From Coemansia sp. RSA 922 (taxonomy: Eukaryota; Kickxellomycota; Kickxellomycetes; Kickxellales; Kickxellaceae): a DNA stretch of 26,089 bases. Location of the stretch: assembly GCA_027577415.1 (NCBI GenBank), contig JANBQS010000213.1, positions 1 to 26,089 of the forward strand, written 5' to 3'. A program made the position numbers and the translations under genes. A model generated the notes under the pieces. That model saw only the letters and a list, made by a program, of their open reading frames with translations. It had not been told where the DNA came from and did not search any database. This document shows, in pieces, positions 1 to 8,397 of the stretch (the first letter of the stretch is position 1; each line of letters opens with the position of its first letter).

Positions 1-478
1 CCTCACGTTACTTTCGCTTTACATTGCTTGCAATAGCCGCAATTGGAACTAGAAAGCATTGGCGGGGGAAAAAAAAAACTGTTTGTCAGTGTTTCAAAGG
101 AACAAAAGATAAAGGAAAAGGGGGGTTCATGCATGGTTGAGCGTGCGGAGCGGCATCCACCTCCTCAAAGAGCTATAAACAGAATATTTCATTGTTCTTG
201 TGTTATTGTCACTTGGCACATCACCTTAGGTTGCTCCTTTTTGTTTCGATGGCCAATGACCACAAAGAAACAAAAGCCAAAGCAGGCTGCCTGTTTGCCA
301 AGCTCCGCATGGAGTTGACTGTGTTTCTCTCAGTAATCCAGTAATTTGATATTTCTTTCCTCGAATGGCTAGTAAAAAAATTATACCTGCTATTAGGATC
401 ATATATTGAAGTGGTTAGAACTCTTGCAAGAAAACTATAAAGTTAAACTCTTCTCTTGCCAATACTAAATGATTAGAA
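1..478. other. Left-edge intergenic stretch without a recognisable gene
   Basis: I see no supported gene here. The longest plus-strand reading frame opens at a TTG codon rather than an ATG and has no recognisable protein character. A TATA-like CTATAAAC sits near 171-178 and an AAAAAAAAA run near 70-78. The last ~130 bases are AT-rich and are the 3' flank of the minus-strand small-protein gene that ends at 479. Confidence 0.5.
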
Positions 479-883
479 CTATAGCATACTGAAAACAGTA
501 GGCTCATTGTACTCCTCAAACACACTATCTATAGAGTTGTATCTGTATGACTTTCCACTGTGTGGCTCACTGCAAAATACATCGGCCAGTTTCCGGATCT
601 GGTCAACAAATGCCTGACGTTGATGTTCATACTCAAAGAACTGAGAGTTGAATGTAATGCAAGGAACCTTTGCCGCCGCCGGCCCACACTCGGAAGAACC
701 AATAACGAATCTGCGATCAAATTCGTCCTTGTAGATCCAGTCCTCAGTAAGACCCTCGCTCGCCCTAGTGCATGCCATGTGGCTAGTGATTGCGTCCACA
801 TTGATGTGGTTGTTGAACATGTAGCTGTCAACCCTAGTAATGGTCGTGTCCTTATGATAGACAACTATTACCTTGTGTTGCAT
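479..883 (-). CDS. Small-protein family member 1 (134 aa, unknown function)
   Basis: I do not recognise this protein. It is 134 residues, with no signal peptide and no membrane segment. It opens MQHKVIVVYHKD, a beta-hairpin-like start, and has a conserved tract LADVFC near residues 98-103. The gene at 9459-9827 is a clear paralogue: it also opens MQHKV, has YHKD/YRKD at the same place and ends its similarity with MADKFC. Other members in the window share the hydrophobic N-terminal strand pattern. The start is the ATG at 883, the first one after the family TATA box at 1000-1006, which implies a 5' UTR of roughly 90 bases. The two MQHKV members form one subgroup of the family. A role in sensing or interaction would be a guess; none is visible. 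Confidence 0.75.
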   Translation of the reverse strand: MQHKVIVVYHKDTTITRVDSYMFNNHINVDAITSHMACTRASEGLTEDWIYKDEFDRRFVIGSSECGPAAAKVPCITFNSQFFEYEHQRQAFVDQIRKLADVFCSEPHSGKSYRYNSIDSVFEEYNEPTVFSML

Positions 884-971
884 GGCTTATACAATGCTTA
901 AATACCTTGTGTTGTGCCGAAAAGGAGGAAGAACAAAAAAAGTGAAAGTGGGTGTAGAGAGGGAAGGGAAT

Positions 972-1178
972 TTGCCAAGGGACATGGCAGATGCGCTGAT
1001 TTTATACCAGGAGCTTTATGCCAGAGCACATACGATTTTAAGCATTCTGTCTTTACATTCTTCTCCCAATCAGCAGCTCACGTGGCATGTTTCTTTTTTA
1101 GAAGAAGAAAAAGCTCTACAATCAACCAACACACCCAGTCAAGGCGTTGATTTACGGAACTAAGCTGGATCAAGAGTC
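972..1178 (-). promoter_or_regulatory. Promoter of small-protein gene 1
   Basis: Read on the minus strand, TATAAAA lies at 1006-1000 and a CCTTGGCAA motif at 980-972, the spacing seen in most paralogues. A CCAAT-type sequence (plus-strand CCCAATCAG) lies near 1066-1074. The distal element GATCAAGAGTC is at about 1168-1178. The region between the gene start and the F-box relic at 1249 is filled by this promoter. Confidence 0.6.
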
Positions 1179-1248
1179 TAAGACCAATTTGCAAGGCTGG
1201 CCATAGTTGCTATTTCTAAACCAAGCCACTGATACAGAGTAGCCGGTA

Positions 1249-1800
1249 TTGATCACACTTTTTTACCCGGTACTTGGCGAGCATACCTGCATTCAAATCC
1301 TAAAGATGCCCTTTGTGTCTTCTCAACTCTGGGAAGTCATTGCGTTGGTCAAGGTACTTCCGCTGCTTTCGGAACTATATATGGCTGTCCCCACTATTGA
1401 TCCATGGCCTACTGGTATTCCCAAGCACAAGCTACTCGCGTACGTAATTGCAAACTACGCACCAACAGGCGGACGATTCCGTTGCTGGAATTTTTGCATT
1501 AACTCGGACAATGGACTCAAGAATGTCGTGCGATGTGTGCTCCTACTGGCTTTGGTCTGCCCCAACTTTGACTTCGCTACAGTTGACATTGTATATTGCG
1601 AAAAATTCATGATATGCATGAAAAAGATGATTACTACGGACGGATTCAGACCACACGCGACTAGACTAAGACATCTGTTGTTTGGCGGGTCAAGAAACAA
1701 GATTATCAGCGACAAGGTGATAAAGGCGAGATACTTAGCATTGGTAGCTGCTGCTCGAGCGAGAATGAACAGGCAGGGTGTCGAGGATGTTCATGAATAA
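1249..1800 (+). pseudogene. 5'-truncated relic of an F-box-like family gene
   Basis: The open frame encodes only the last ~150 residues of the protein encoded in full on the minus strand at 4385-6073. Shared blocks are LWEVIALVKVLPLLSEL, PTGGRFRCWNF, CVLLLALVCPNF and a terminal LRHLLF. The frame opens at TTG (1249) and the first ATG is at 1306, inside the conserved region, so the N-terminal F-box-like part and most of the leucine-rich middle are missing. The tail runs about 30 residues past the usual LRxLLF end and finishes in GVEDVHE. Divergence from the intact gene is large, so it is an older copy. No promoter for it is seen; the sequence just upstream is the distal part of a small-protein promoter on the other strand. 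A short expressed protein is possible, but a relic is more likely. Confidence 0.7.
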
Positions 1801-2193
1801 TAAAATTGCAGCTTTGTTTACTAGATATAATAAACCCTACTGTTTTGTTTTTATTGTCGCACCAGTTTTGCTCGCCAAGTAAGTTTAGAAATGCATTTGT
1901 ATTTGATTATTGTCGCATATGTATGCTGCTAATCGGGTTAATGCGTACGGAATTGGGATGTCATATGAAATATCAATGAATGACGAAAGGAACAATTCAA
2001 TTGGCAATAATGTCTCCACCATTTGGTCACTGCCTGTCTCTGTCACGCTCTGCCCATTGTCTACTTTTCCAAGTTTTTACCAAACTACTGCTTTTGAGTA
2101 CCAGAGACCTTTCAGTCAAAAAATGTCTTGAAGGTTCTTATACAAAAAGTGCGGCGCCTCACAGCCGTAATAGAAAGGTATAGATTTACTTTG
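1801..2193. other. AT-rich intergenic region
   Basis: The 3' flank of the F-box relic carries TAATAAA at about 1799-1805 and ATAATAAA near 1827-1834, suitable for polyadenylation. Beyond that I see no coding frame with family similarity, no tRNA-like fold and no repeat. Open frames here are short and compositionally random. Confidence 0.45.
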
Positions 2194-2280
2194 GCGAGCC
2201 AAGCATCCAAGTTGCAAAGCAGCTGGTAGAGCTCGATGGAGGGAACACCCCTCCTAAGAGTGTCAAAACTTTTCTAGCAT
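2194..2280 (-). repeat. Orphan copy of a distal promoter repeat
   Basis: The stretch GTTGCAAAGCAGCTGG followed by CTAAGAGTGTCAAAACTT corresponds to 8200-8270, the far-upstream part of the small-protein gene at 7341-7727, where CTCAAAGCAG and CTAAGAATGTCAAAGCTT occur in the same order. By orientation it should belong to a minus-strand gene to its left. That place is now occupied by the plus-strand F-box relic, so this may be the remnant of a lost family member. Nothing else is visible out to 2578. Confidence 0.4.
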
Positions 2281-2578
2281 TTTTAAATATATGGTAATTG
2301 CTTATTGCCAACAAAACAAGTGCTCATAAACATAAGAAATCTAAGAAATGCGACCTTAGGGAGAACGTAGCTTGAAGAGTAACAGCAGTGTAGTTGACTA
2401 TTGCAACAGAAGAGTGGGAAGCACAAGTCTTCAACAAATGAGTGTCTCTTGAATAGTACCACGCCAACAACTTGTAGCCACAGTATATAATACTTTGTGT
2501 TGCTAGATGATCCCAAACAAGATGCTAGGTAGTGTGTCAATGTAGCAATGCCAGTATTTCAAACTATAATGTGGATAC

Positions 2579-2971
2579 TTACATCTTAATCATACTCTTC
2601 TGATAGGAATCGTACATATAATTAGCTCTTCTGTGCACTTCATCAATAATGCTATTACAATAGTTCTCTTTAAACTCTTTTGCGACAGAATCAACTACTT
2701 CACTAGAAGTTCCACTACGATATAGTACAATATACTTGCAACGCACAGTATTCCCTGCTTCATCTTTCTCTTCTTGAATTGGTTGAAGATCATCTTCATA
2801 GTTAAACACACCTAACTGATAATCGGATCCACAGTTGGCTGAATGTTTTGCATCAATATGATCAATGAGGCAGGTGTCATCGACAGCTCCTTTAAAGTTG
2901 TAAGTATCAATTTTGTAGGAACCACTAGGTGTAAACCAAACAATGTACACTTTGTTCTTGATGATAGCCAT
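2579..2971 (-). CDS. Small-protein family member 2 (130 aa, unknown function)
   Basis: This is an unrecognised 130-residue protein, MAIIKNKVYIVWFTPSGSY at its N terminus, with no signal peptide or membrane helix. The frame stays open upstream to 3076, but that opening codon is TTG and lies within the presumed transcription start motif. I therefore chose the ATG at 2971, which aligns the first strand (KVYIVWF) with KVYVYYY, KVIVVYH and IEIYYFK of the paralogues. It resembles the MQHKV subgroup in its C-terminal half, where a hydrophobic-acidic helix ends in NYC (compare DVFC and DKFC). A full family promoter lies upstream. The protein is rich in Asp and Glu in its middle (DDLQPIQEEKDEAG), a likely loop. 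Function is unknown. Confidence 0.75.
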   Translation of the reverse strand: MAIIKNKVYIVWFTPSGSYKIDTYNFKGAVDDTCLIDHIDAKHSANCGSDYQLGVFNYEDDLQPIQEEKDEAGNTVRCKYIVLYRSGTSSEVVDSVAKEFKENYCNSIIDEVHRRANYMYDSYQKSMIKM

Positions 2972-3068
2972 TTCGTTGTTCTTACTTGAAACCTGTTGGT
3001 GCTGGACGCGAAAAATGTAGGAGATGAGAAGCCGATTGGAGTGAGTAGTGGTATGTAGAAAAATAGTG

Positions 3069-3384
3069 CTTGGCAAGGAACAGGGCAGTCGCGTTCACTT
3101 TATAGCAGAAAATCCCCTCCTGTGCTGGCATGTTTTTGGAATAGGCCGCCTTTCCTTCCTCCAACCGAAAGAGCATGTAGCAAGTTTCTGGTGCTTTGAA
3201 ATGTTTTGGTTATAATTGCAGAATATTACAAAAATACACGTGACGTCTATGGTGTATTGACGTAGCTTGGAAAACAGTTGATTGCGTGTCCAATTTGGAC
3301 ACGCGTCTGTCAAAGCCTTTCTATTATTTGATAATCAACTGCAGCCATAGAATTAGTTTAAGGGATTACGTTAGATCAAGAGCC
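3069..3384 (-). promoter_or_regulatory. Promoter of small-protein gene 2
   Basis: On the minus strand, TATAAA is at 3104-3099 and CCTTGCCAAG at 3078-3069 marks the probable start region. The inverted CCAAT-like box (plus-strand CCAACCGAAAG) is near 3161-3171 and plus-strand GTGCTTTGAAA near 3191-3201. Further out are CACGTGACGTC (3237-3247), a 21-bp perfect palindrome at 3284-3304 (arms GCGTGTCCAA/TTGGACACGC around one base) and the distal CGTTAGATCAAGAGCC at 3369-3384. Confidence 0.65.
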
Positions 3385-3621
3385 AAAAGGATAGGTTGCA
3401 CGCTGGCTGCATGCGACAAAGCCCAAGGGGCCTGCCTACCACAGAACCTTGTGAAAGGCACGTTTTGTCGCATGTAAGCCAAGTGGCTCGGATGTGCTAA
3501 AAATAGGCGGTGTGTGAAAGGGGAGGCTTGGTTCCGTTTCTAAGTGAGAGCCCCTCCTCCACAGTCATACTCCGGACTGAGTCACTCTCGGAAGCATGGC
3601 AATAACGCAATAACACAATGA

Positions 3622-3886
3622 CGCAATTGCGGTACATGTCGGGTCTTAAAGCAGAGCTTTAAAGAGTACAAAAAACAAGGACGAAACCAACACGTGTGCA
3701 TCCTCGGCAGTTGGCCAGAAAGATGATTGGCCAACAGTTTCAGCCACCCGGCTCTGACCATCCAAATTGAGCTACGTTGGGGGGAGCAGAACGTGCCGAG
3801 AGACAACAAGGAAAAGGCGGGTGCAGGACAAGGGAAAAAATGTGATGGGAAAGGGCAGAGAGGGTGGCCAGCTGAGTATAAAAAGG
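3622..3886 (+). promoter_or_regulatory. Strong TATA promoter in the duplicated block
   Basis: TATAAAAAGG at 3877-3886 is followed by a CT-rich stretch typical of a fungal start region. Upstream are a perfect palindrome CGCAATTGCG (3622-3631), an inverted repeat TTAAAGC/GCTTTAA (3646-3662), an E-box CACGTG (3691-3696) and a hairpin GTTGGCCA/TGGCCAAC with a 10-base loop (3710-3735). The second copy has the same elements, with TATA at 25380-25389. Confidence 0.6.
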
Positions 3887-3981
3887 ACCGCCGTCTGGCC
3901 TGGCTTGGCCTTTCCCTCTTCTCCTTTCCATATCAAGACTACCTCCTCTTCTCTCTCACGACTAAAGCCTGCTTTTTTGGC

Positions 3982-4291
3982 ATGTATACTACTAACCAAA
4001 GGAGGTACTCTTGTATGCGCCGTCGGCGGCGAAAAAGAGCTACCAAGATAATAACGCACACTTTTATCTTTTTCACTATCCCATCTTTGCATTCTTCTTT
4101 TTCTTGACTTTTCACTGTATATTTTTTCACACTCTGCACACATTTTTTATTGCACATAATCATCCACACTTCTTTTATCCTTGAATAGCAATCTTCCTTT
4201 TTTCTATTTTAGGCTGGACCTGGAAGTGAACCGGACGCTCACTAAGCTATTAGTCTGGCTTGCAACTAGTGACAGTCTTGTAAATATGTAA
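3982..4291 (+). CDS. Putative spliced micropeptide gene, left copy (speculative)
   Basis: Downstream of the TATA box the first ATG is at 3982. The unspliced frame becomes an unlikely Arg-run followed by low-complexity sequence. A pyrimidine-rich stretch ending TTCTATTTTAG at 4212 looks like a 3' splice site. Joining it to the AG|GTACTC donor at 4005 gives an in-frame peptide of 33 residues, opening MYTTNQRR and ending SLVNM, with stop at 4289-4291. In the second copy the two differences in exon 2 up to that point are one silent change and one Leu-to-Ile change. An alternative donor GTATGC at 4013 would give a 15-residue peptide. The GTACTC donor is not a strong consensus, so the unit may instead be a non-coding spliced RNA. 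It converges on the F-box gene, 93 bases apart. Confidence 0.25.
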
Positions 4292-4384
4292 ATATATTAT
4301 TTTGAGCAACACACTTTAACATTTAGAGAGTATTTTCCTTTACCTTGTCCATGGAGAATGATTATTATAATAAATACGTTGTCT

Positions 4385-6073
4385 TTATTCTTGCGAAAAC
4401 AGCAAGCATCTCAAACGCGGAGCATGGCAAATAAACTCTGGAGATTCTATGACCGCCTTCATTGTCGCCATAAACTCTTTGCGATAATATTTGTCTACGG
4501 CGGCATAGGTAAAGTTCGGGCAAACTAGCGCCAGAAGCAGGACGCAGCGTGCAACTTCTTTGAAGTTGTACTCTTCATAAAATGCAATGTGCCAGCACCG
4601 AAACCGCAGGCCTGTCGGGTAGTAGTTAGACAGCACATGTTCGAGAAGCTTCTCGCTGGCGACACCAACTGGCAATGGAGCAAGGTGTGGAGTGCAGGTT
4701 TGCAGGTCCGAGAGAAGCGGGAGAGACTTGATCAATGCAATGATGTCCCAGAGCGATGGAACGACGTATTGCAAGTACAAACGTTGGATATGTGTGTAGT
4801 TGCAAAGCAGCGAAAACGAGGGCGAGTACGCAATGTTGATTGGGTCACCACGGATCTGTATCACAGTTGCACGCGACGCCATGCTCAGCAAAAACTGCGC
4901 GACTGTGGCCCAGTCCGTAAAATGGCGTGGCAAAAGCTCAAATTTGGAAATCCAATAGTCCACACACCGTAGCTTAGGAAGGCTGTTACGAGTAAACACG
5001 CTATACCGCTTGATTACTCCAACTAAAGCACCCGACAATTCGACTTGCAGGCTTTCAAGAGTGGCTGCGCTGCCTCTGAACAGGATATCGTCGTCAAAGG
5101 GATAGATCCGGATTATACTAATGTGCCGAAGATTTGGAAACGGTACTGCGCCTGCAAAGGCACAGGGCTGCCGACTATACCATCTCATATACAAGTTCAA
5201 TTTCAGAGCATACAAGTGTGGATACACTGCATAGTTACCTTCTGCGTCGCTGACGATACCAGAGATATCCACGGCATTCGGCGAGCCGATGTCCAGAGAT
5301 TGAAGTGTCAGCGCGCATCGTCTTGTAAGCTGTACAAACGTTTTGCTATCGCCATGTATGCCATAACGCAAGTGGACTAGATTGCAAACGCCATCGAGCT
5401 GAAGCATGTTGGTCACGCATCTTTTATTTTCAGAAAAGGTGACATGCCTAGTAAGCTGAAGAAGCCTTTTGACAAGTCCGCCATAGTGCTGATCAAGCCT
5501 TTGGTAAGCCTGACCAGTGCTGAAAGGTGCACTGAGGTCAATTTCAGTAAGCTTGGGTGCCAGTTGCCTAATCCACTGCAAAAACGCGCTGACGTTGGTC
5601 TCGGCCTCATCTACGTTGATTTCGTCCTTGTCGTTATACTTGTCATCGCCAGTAAAGATATTTCGGATTCTTTGGGCAAGCGGAAGCTGGAGGTCTCTGT
5701 ATTCCTCACGCGATATCTGCTCCAATGTATCGCCGTTGTAGATCTCTGCCTCACATAACACAAGCTCAATCTCCTTGACCAGACGCCGTACAGGAAATTC
5801 GAACTCTTCAAGGCTTTCTGGTTGCAACGGCCATGGGAGTCTTCGACTGTTAACACCGCTGCAGACATCTATTCTGCAACCTCTGCTTAATTGCGACCGC
5901 ACAACAGCACGCAGATTGTGGCATACACATAGGAGTGGTACCTGCAGGCGTAGCCACTCTTGTGAGTAGCAGTCAACACCATTATACGCTAGACGAGTGC
6001 TGCCGGCAACATGATCGACTATCGCCTTGACAACGTGGGACAGGAGGATCTGGAACATCGACAAAGACGTCAT
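4385..6073 (-). CDS. F-box-like / leucine-rich protein, intact (562 aa)
   Basis: A 562-residue protein with no signal peptide. The N terminus (about residues 6-24, FQILLSHVVKAIVDHVAG) has the LPxxVVxxIxxHV-like spacing of a degenerate F-box, which in other proteins binds Skp1 of SCF ubiquitin ligases. The middle is rich in evenly spaced leucines (LTEIDLS, LVHLRYG, LQSLDIG, LYALKLNL, LRHISII), consistent with degenerate leucine-rich repeats for substrate binding. The C-terminal ~120 residues are the most conserved in the family: LPLLSDL, YPTGLRFRCW, CVLLLALVCPNF and a terminal LRCLLFSQE. It starts at the ATG at 6073; the next Met is five codons later. A truncated relative lies at 1249-1800 and a near-identical 3' end at 25910-26089, so this is a multicopy family. 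I infer a role in ubiquitin-linked recognition only from the weak F-box and repeats. Confidence 0.85.
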   Translation of the reverse strand: MTSLSMFQILLSHVVKAIVDHVAGSTRLAYNGVDCYSQEWLRLQVPLLCVCHNLRAVVRSQLSRGCRIDVCSGVNSRRLPWPLQPESLEEFEFPVRRLVKEIELVLCEAEIYNGDTLEQISREEYRDLQLPLAQRIRNIFTGDDKYNDKDEINVDEAETNVSAFLQWIRQLAPKLTEIDLSAPFSTGQAYQRLDQHYGGLVKRLLQLTRHVTFSENKRCVTNMLQLDGVCNLVHLRYGIHGDSKTFVQLTRRCALTLQSLDIGSPNAVDISGIVSDAEGNYAVYPHLYALKLNLYMRWYSRQPCAFAGAVPFPNLRHISIIRIYPFDDDILFRGSAATLESLQVELSGALVGVIKRYSVFTRNSLPKLRCVDYWISKFELLPRHFTDWATVAQFLLSMASRATVIQIRGDPINIAYSPSFSLLCNYTHIQRLYLQYVVPSLWDIIALIKSLPLLSDLQTCTPHLAPLPVGVASEKLLEHVLSNYYPTGLRFRCWHIAFYEEYNFKEVARCVLLLALVCPNFTYAAVDKYYRKEFMATMKAVIESPEFICHAPRLRCLLFSQE

Positions 6074-6664
6074 TGTTCGGGATGTGCAAAGATAAAAGCA
6101 AACAAGCAGCAGATAGTGTTAGAAAAAGAGCTAGTGGAAAGGAACTGAAGAGAAGGGAGCGACTGCATTCAATTGCATGCAGCCAGATCAACCAAATAGT
6201 GTGCAAATGTCACACATCGATTTAATATCATGTAATCCGATCATCGAGAGACTGATTTATGCCATTTCATAAAAGATATTAACACAACCTTGTCCTTCAA
6301 CCACTTCATATATGACTTCCAATCTTCGCCATGCTGTTATAGCCAGATTTTTAAATTTCATGACAACCAACCACACCTCTTTCCGTTGAAAATAGTTGGC
6401 TCTATTAAACACTTTTGGCTAGCTGCTTTAGGGCTTGGGCTCTTGATCCATCGCAACTCCTTGGACAAATGCCCTGATTGATTATCATCCATCGGCTGGT
6501 ATGATTTTAAAACAATACGCACAGCCACAAATGTGCTCATAGCGTAGTAATTGTTTAGACAATATGCTGGAGGTTGGAGGATGTGGCAATTACGCGCTTA
6601 ATTGAAAATAAAATTGACCCCTTGACACATGAAGACACCATACCATTTTTTTTTATTGAATTGT
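6074..6664. other. F-box gene upstream region and decayed small-gene promoter
   Basis: Bases just above 6073 are the F-box gene promoter; no clear TATA box is seen on the minus strand. A plus-strand copy of the family distal element, GGGCTCTTGATCCATCG, lies at 6437-6453 and is followed by GCAACTCC, in the orientation expected for the plus-strand small-gene relic at about 6665. The TATA box and start motif that should lie between element and gene are absent, so the promoter is deleted. Confidence 0.5.
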
Positions 6665-6920
6665 AACATTGGAATGTCCCCAGAAGCATGCTATGTGACA
6701 AATGTTGAGCTTCAAGACCACAAGCTAGTTGCCATATACTTTGCTACTACTGCTCCTCTTATGAAAGAGAGATATCATGCCATTGTATTCCCTGTTATGC
6801 GTGAACATGGTGAAGTTGAGCAATATATGCTGAATATTCTTGCAAACTATTAACCGGCAGAGGTTGGGTGCAACTTTACCTATTACACTAGAGGATTTGC
6901 TATAGTAGATAGGTTTATTG
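6665..6920 (+). pseudogene. Small-protein family relic, 5'-deleted, with internal stop
   Basis: This is the only family member on the plus strand. The open part (ATG at 6629, stop at 6851-6853) contains YVTNVELQDHKLVAIYF and YHAIVFPVMREHGEVEQYMLNILANY. They line up with YVKVIKLEDNKLVGAEE and MHVIVYPKVNNDVEPDKRFLAILSWY of the gene at 7341-7727. Similarity continues in frame past the stop (NFTYYTRGFAIVDRF against KFRYNNTICGFEQ), so the stop is premature. The N-terminal beta-hairpin and helix region is missing, and residues before about 6665 do not resemble the family. With its promoter also lost, I call it a pseudogene. Confidence 0.7.
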
Positions 6921-7340
6921 AGCGCTGTTGTATATCTCTCTACCAACTAAAGGCATACTTGCTCAGTAGCTATTGACGCACCTCTGAGCAACTAGCTCAA
7001 GTTGCATTTACCAAAAGACCAATAAATTGTTGTCACCATGCAAGTATGTAAGAAACTGAATCTTTCCACCTGGCTAACCCATATTGTTAAAAAAAGGTGT
7101 ATGTGACTTTATTCTAGTAATAAAAGACAATGATTCTGCCCGATTACCACTTCAGAAACAGGATGGGTGAGAGTATAAGTACTAAAACAAAATATCCAAC
7201 ATGGGTGGTGATTTGCTCTTCTTATCCTTTCACTGTGACATAAAAAGTACTTGAGAAAATATTTTACTTGAAAGACCGGTGGATTTAGACAACAATCCTA
7301 TTTTATTGGGAATTATGTGAGGTTCAGCCAGGTGGGCAAT
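6921..7340. other. AT-rich intergenic region
   Basis: The 3' flanks of the plus-strand relic and of the minus-strand gene ending at 7341 meet here. ATAAAAGAC near 7120 and a few AATAAA-like runs could serve polyadenylation. I see no coding similarity, RNA gene or repeat. Confidence 0.4.
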
Positions 7341-7727
7341 TCAGGTAGATATCTGCTCAAACCCACATATAGTATTATTGTACCTAAATTTTATTGCTGG
7401 TTGAAAAACAACAGGTGGCGGTGGATACCAAGAAAGAATGGCCAAGAAACGCTTATCCGGTTCGACATCGTTATTTACCTTGGGATACACTATTACATGC
7501 ATATTCCGCTCTAAAAATTTACCATCTGCTACCTCTTCTGCGCCGACTAACTTGTTATCTTCAAGTTTAATTACTTTCACATAATGCGTAGATTCAGATA
7601 CTATATCAGACCTACTCAAGACATGTTTCTTAACGCAGCCAAAGGAAAGTCCGATAACAGTTGTAATTGAATGAATTTCGTATACTCCCTTTCCTTTAAA
7701 GTAGTAAATCTCTATATTTTGCGACAT
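7341..7727 (-). CDS. Small-protein family member 3 (128 aa, unknown function)
   Basis: An unrecognised 128-residue protein starting MSQNIEIYYFKGKGVYEIHS. The frame extends upstream to 7934, but that part covers the TATA box and start motif, so the ATG at 7727 is the real start. Predicted order by eye is strand (IEIYYFK), strand (VYEIHSI), a helix-like middle, strand (YVKVIKLED), strand (KLVGAEE), strand (MHVIVYPKV). This order recalls a ubiquitin-like beta-grasp, but no sequence signature supports that. Its nearest relative is the adjacent gene at 8398-8817, and the two genes with their upstream regions form a tandem duplicate about 1.1 kb apart. A Pro-rich WYPPPPVVF tract follows the last strand. 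No signal peptide or membrane segment is visible. Confidence 0.75.
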   Translation of the reverse strand: MSQNIEIYYFKGKGVYEIHSITTVIGLSFGCVKKHVLSRSDIVSESTHYVKVIKLEDNKLVGAEEVADGKFLERNMHVIVYPKVNNDVEPDKRFLAILSWYPPPPVVFQPAIKFRYNNTICGFEQIST

Positions 7728-7790
7728 TTCGGAAGCCAAATAGTGTTTAAAAAAGAGAGACGTGAGAATGGAATATGTAGAAAAAAGGTG

Positions 7791-8270
7791 TTTGGTAAGG
7801 GAAAGGGCCACTGTACTCAATTTATAGCAGAAAATGCATTCCTGTGCCAGTGTAGTTTGGGGCGGGCTGTCTCTTCCTTCCCCAACCAAAGGCGCAAGTC
7901 TCAAGTCTCCAGTGCTTTGAAACATAGTGCCCAAGCTGGCAGCACTTTACAAAAATAGGTATTGCGTCATTTGTTCTTTGAAACACAGTGTCAAAGATCA
8001 AAGAACCTTTTAAAAATTACGTCATTTTTCCCCTCAAGCTACTCAAAAATCTGGTTTGAAACCAAATAATTGGATGCCCTATTCAAACACGTATCCGTTA
8101 AAGACGTCATGCTCTTTAAAACCACACCTGCGGAAAGGAATGCAAATGTCATACACTTTGCCGTAAGTAATTACGTTGGATTAAGCCCCAAGCAATCAAG
8201 CATTCAAGTCTCAAAGCAGCCGACAGTGCTTGGTGGAGGCAATACATACTAAGAATGTCAAAGCTTCAGT
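7791..8270 (-). promoter_or_regulatory. Promoter and distal region of small-protein gene 3
   Basis: On the minus strand, TATAAA lies at 7826-7821 and CCTTACCAAA at 7800-7791. The inverted CCAAT-like box (plus CCCCAACCAAAG) is near 7876-7887. bZIP/CRE-like cores follow at about 7965 (TTGCGTCAT), 8020 (TTACGTCAT) and 8103 (GACGTCAT). A palindrome TGGTTT-G-AAACCA is at 8052-8064, and the distal CGTTGGATTAAGCCCC at 8174-8189. The remaining bases to 8397 show nothing further. Confidence 0.6.
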
Positions 8271-8397
8271 CTATTCTATTACAATTCTATTACTTGCTTG
8301 TTAAGCTAAGCTAAGTGACACTAGTGAGCATAACACTACCAGTAAGCATGCCAATGAGTACTGAGCAACAAAGCCATTAGTGGATAGAAAACAGACA

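Larger units (their letters stand above)
3360..4600. repeat. Segmental duplication, left copy
   Basis: This block matches 24865 to the right window edge in direct orientation, offset by 21,503-21,525 bases. Similarity starts gradually around the distal element GATCAAGAGCC and becomes near-identical from about 3480. It covers a promoter, a short putative spliced transcript and the 3' end of an F-box gene. Differences are scattered substitutions and small indels, for example in the TAAATATG-repeat near 4281. The far side continues past the window, so the true length is unknown. Confidence 0.9.

Noticed and set aside
43..318. Open frame of 91 codons on the plus strand
   Set aside because: It opens at TTG, has no family similarity, and its composition follows the AT/poly-A background.
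2982..3313. Minus-strand open frames upstream of small-protein gene 2
   Set aside because: They run through the conserved TATA and CCAAT-like boxes, so they are promoter sequence open by chance.
3360..4600. Solo LTR of a retrotransposon
   Set aside because: Its TATA box and direct-repeat nature suggested an LTR, but there are no TG...CA ends or target-site duplications, and similarity runs on into the F-box coding sequence.
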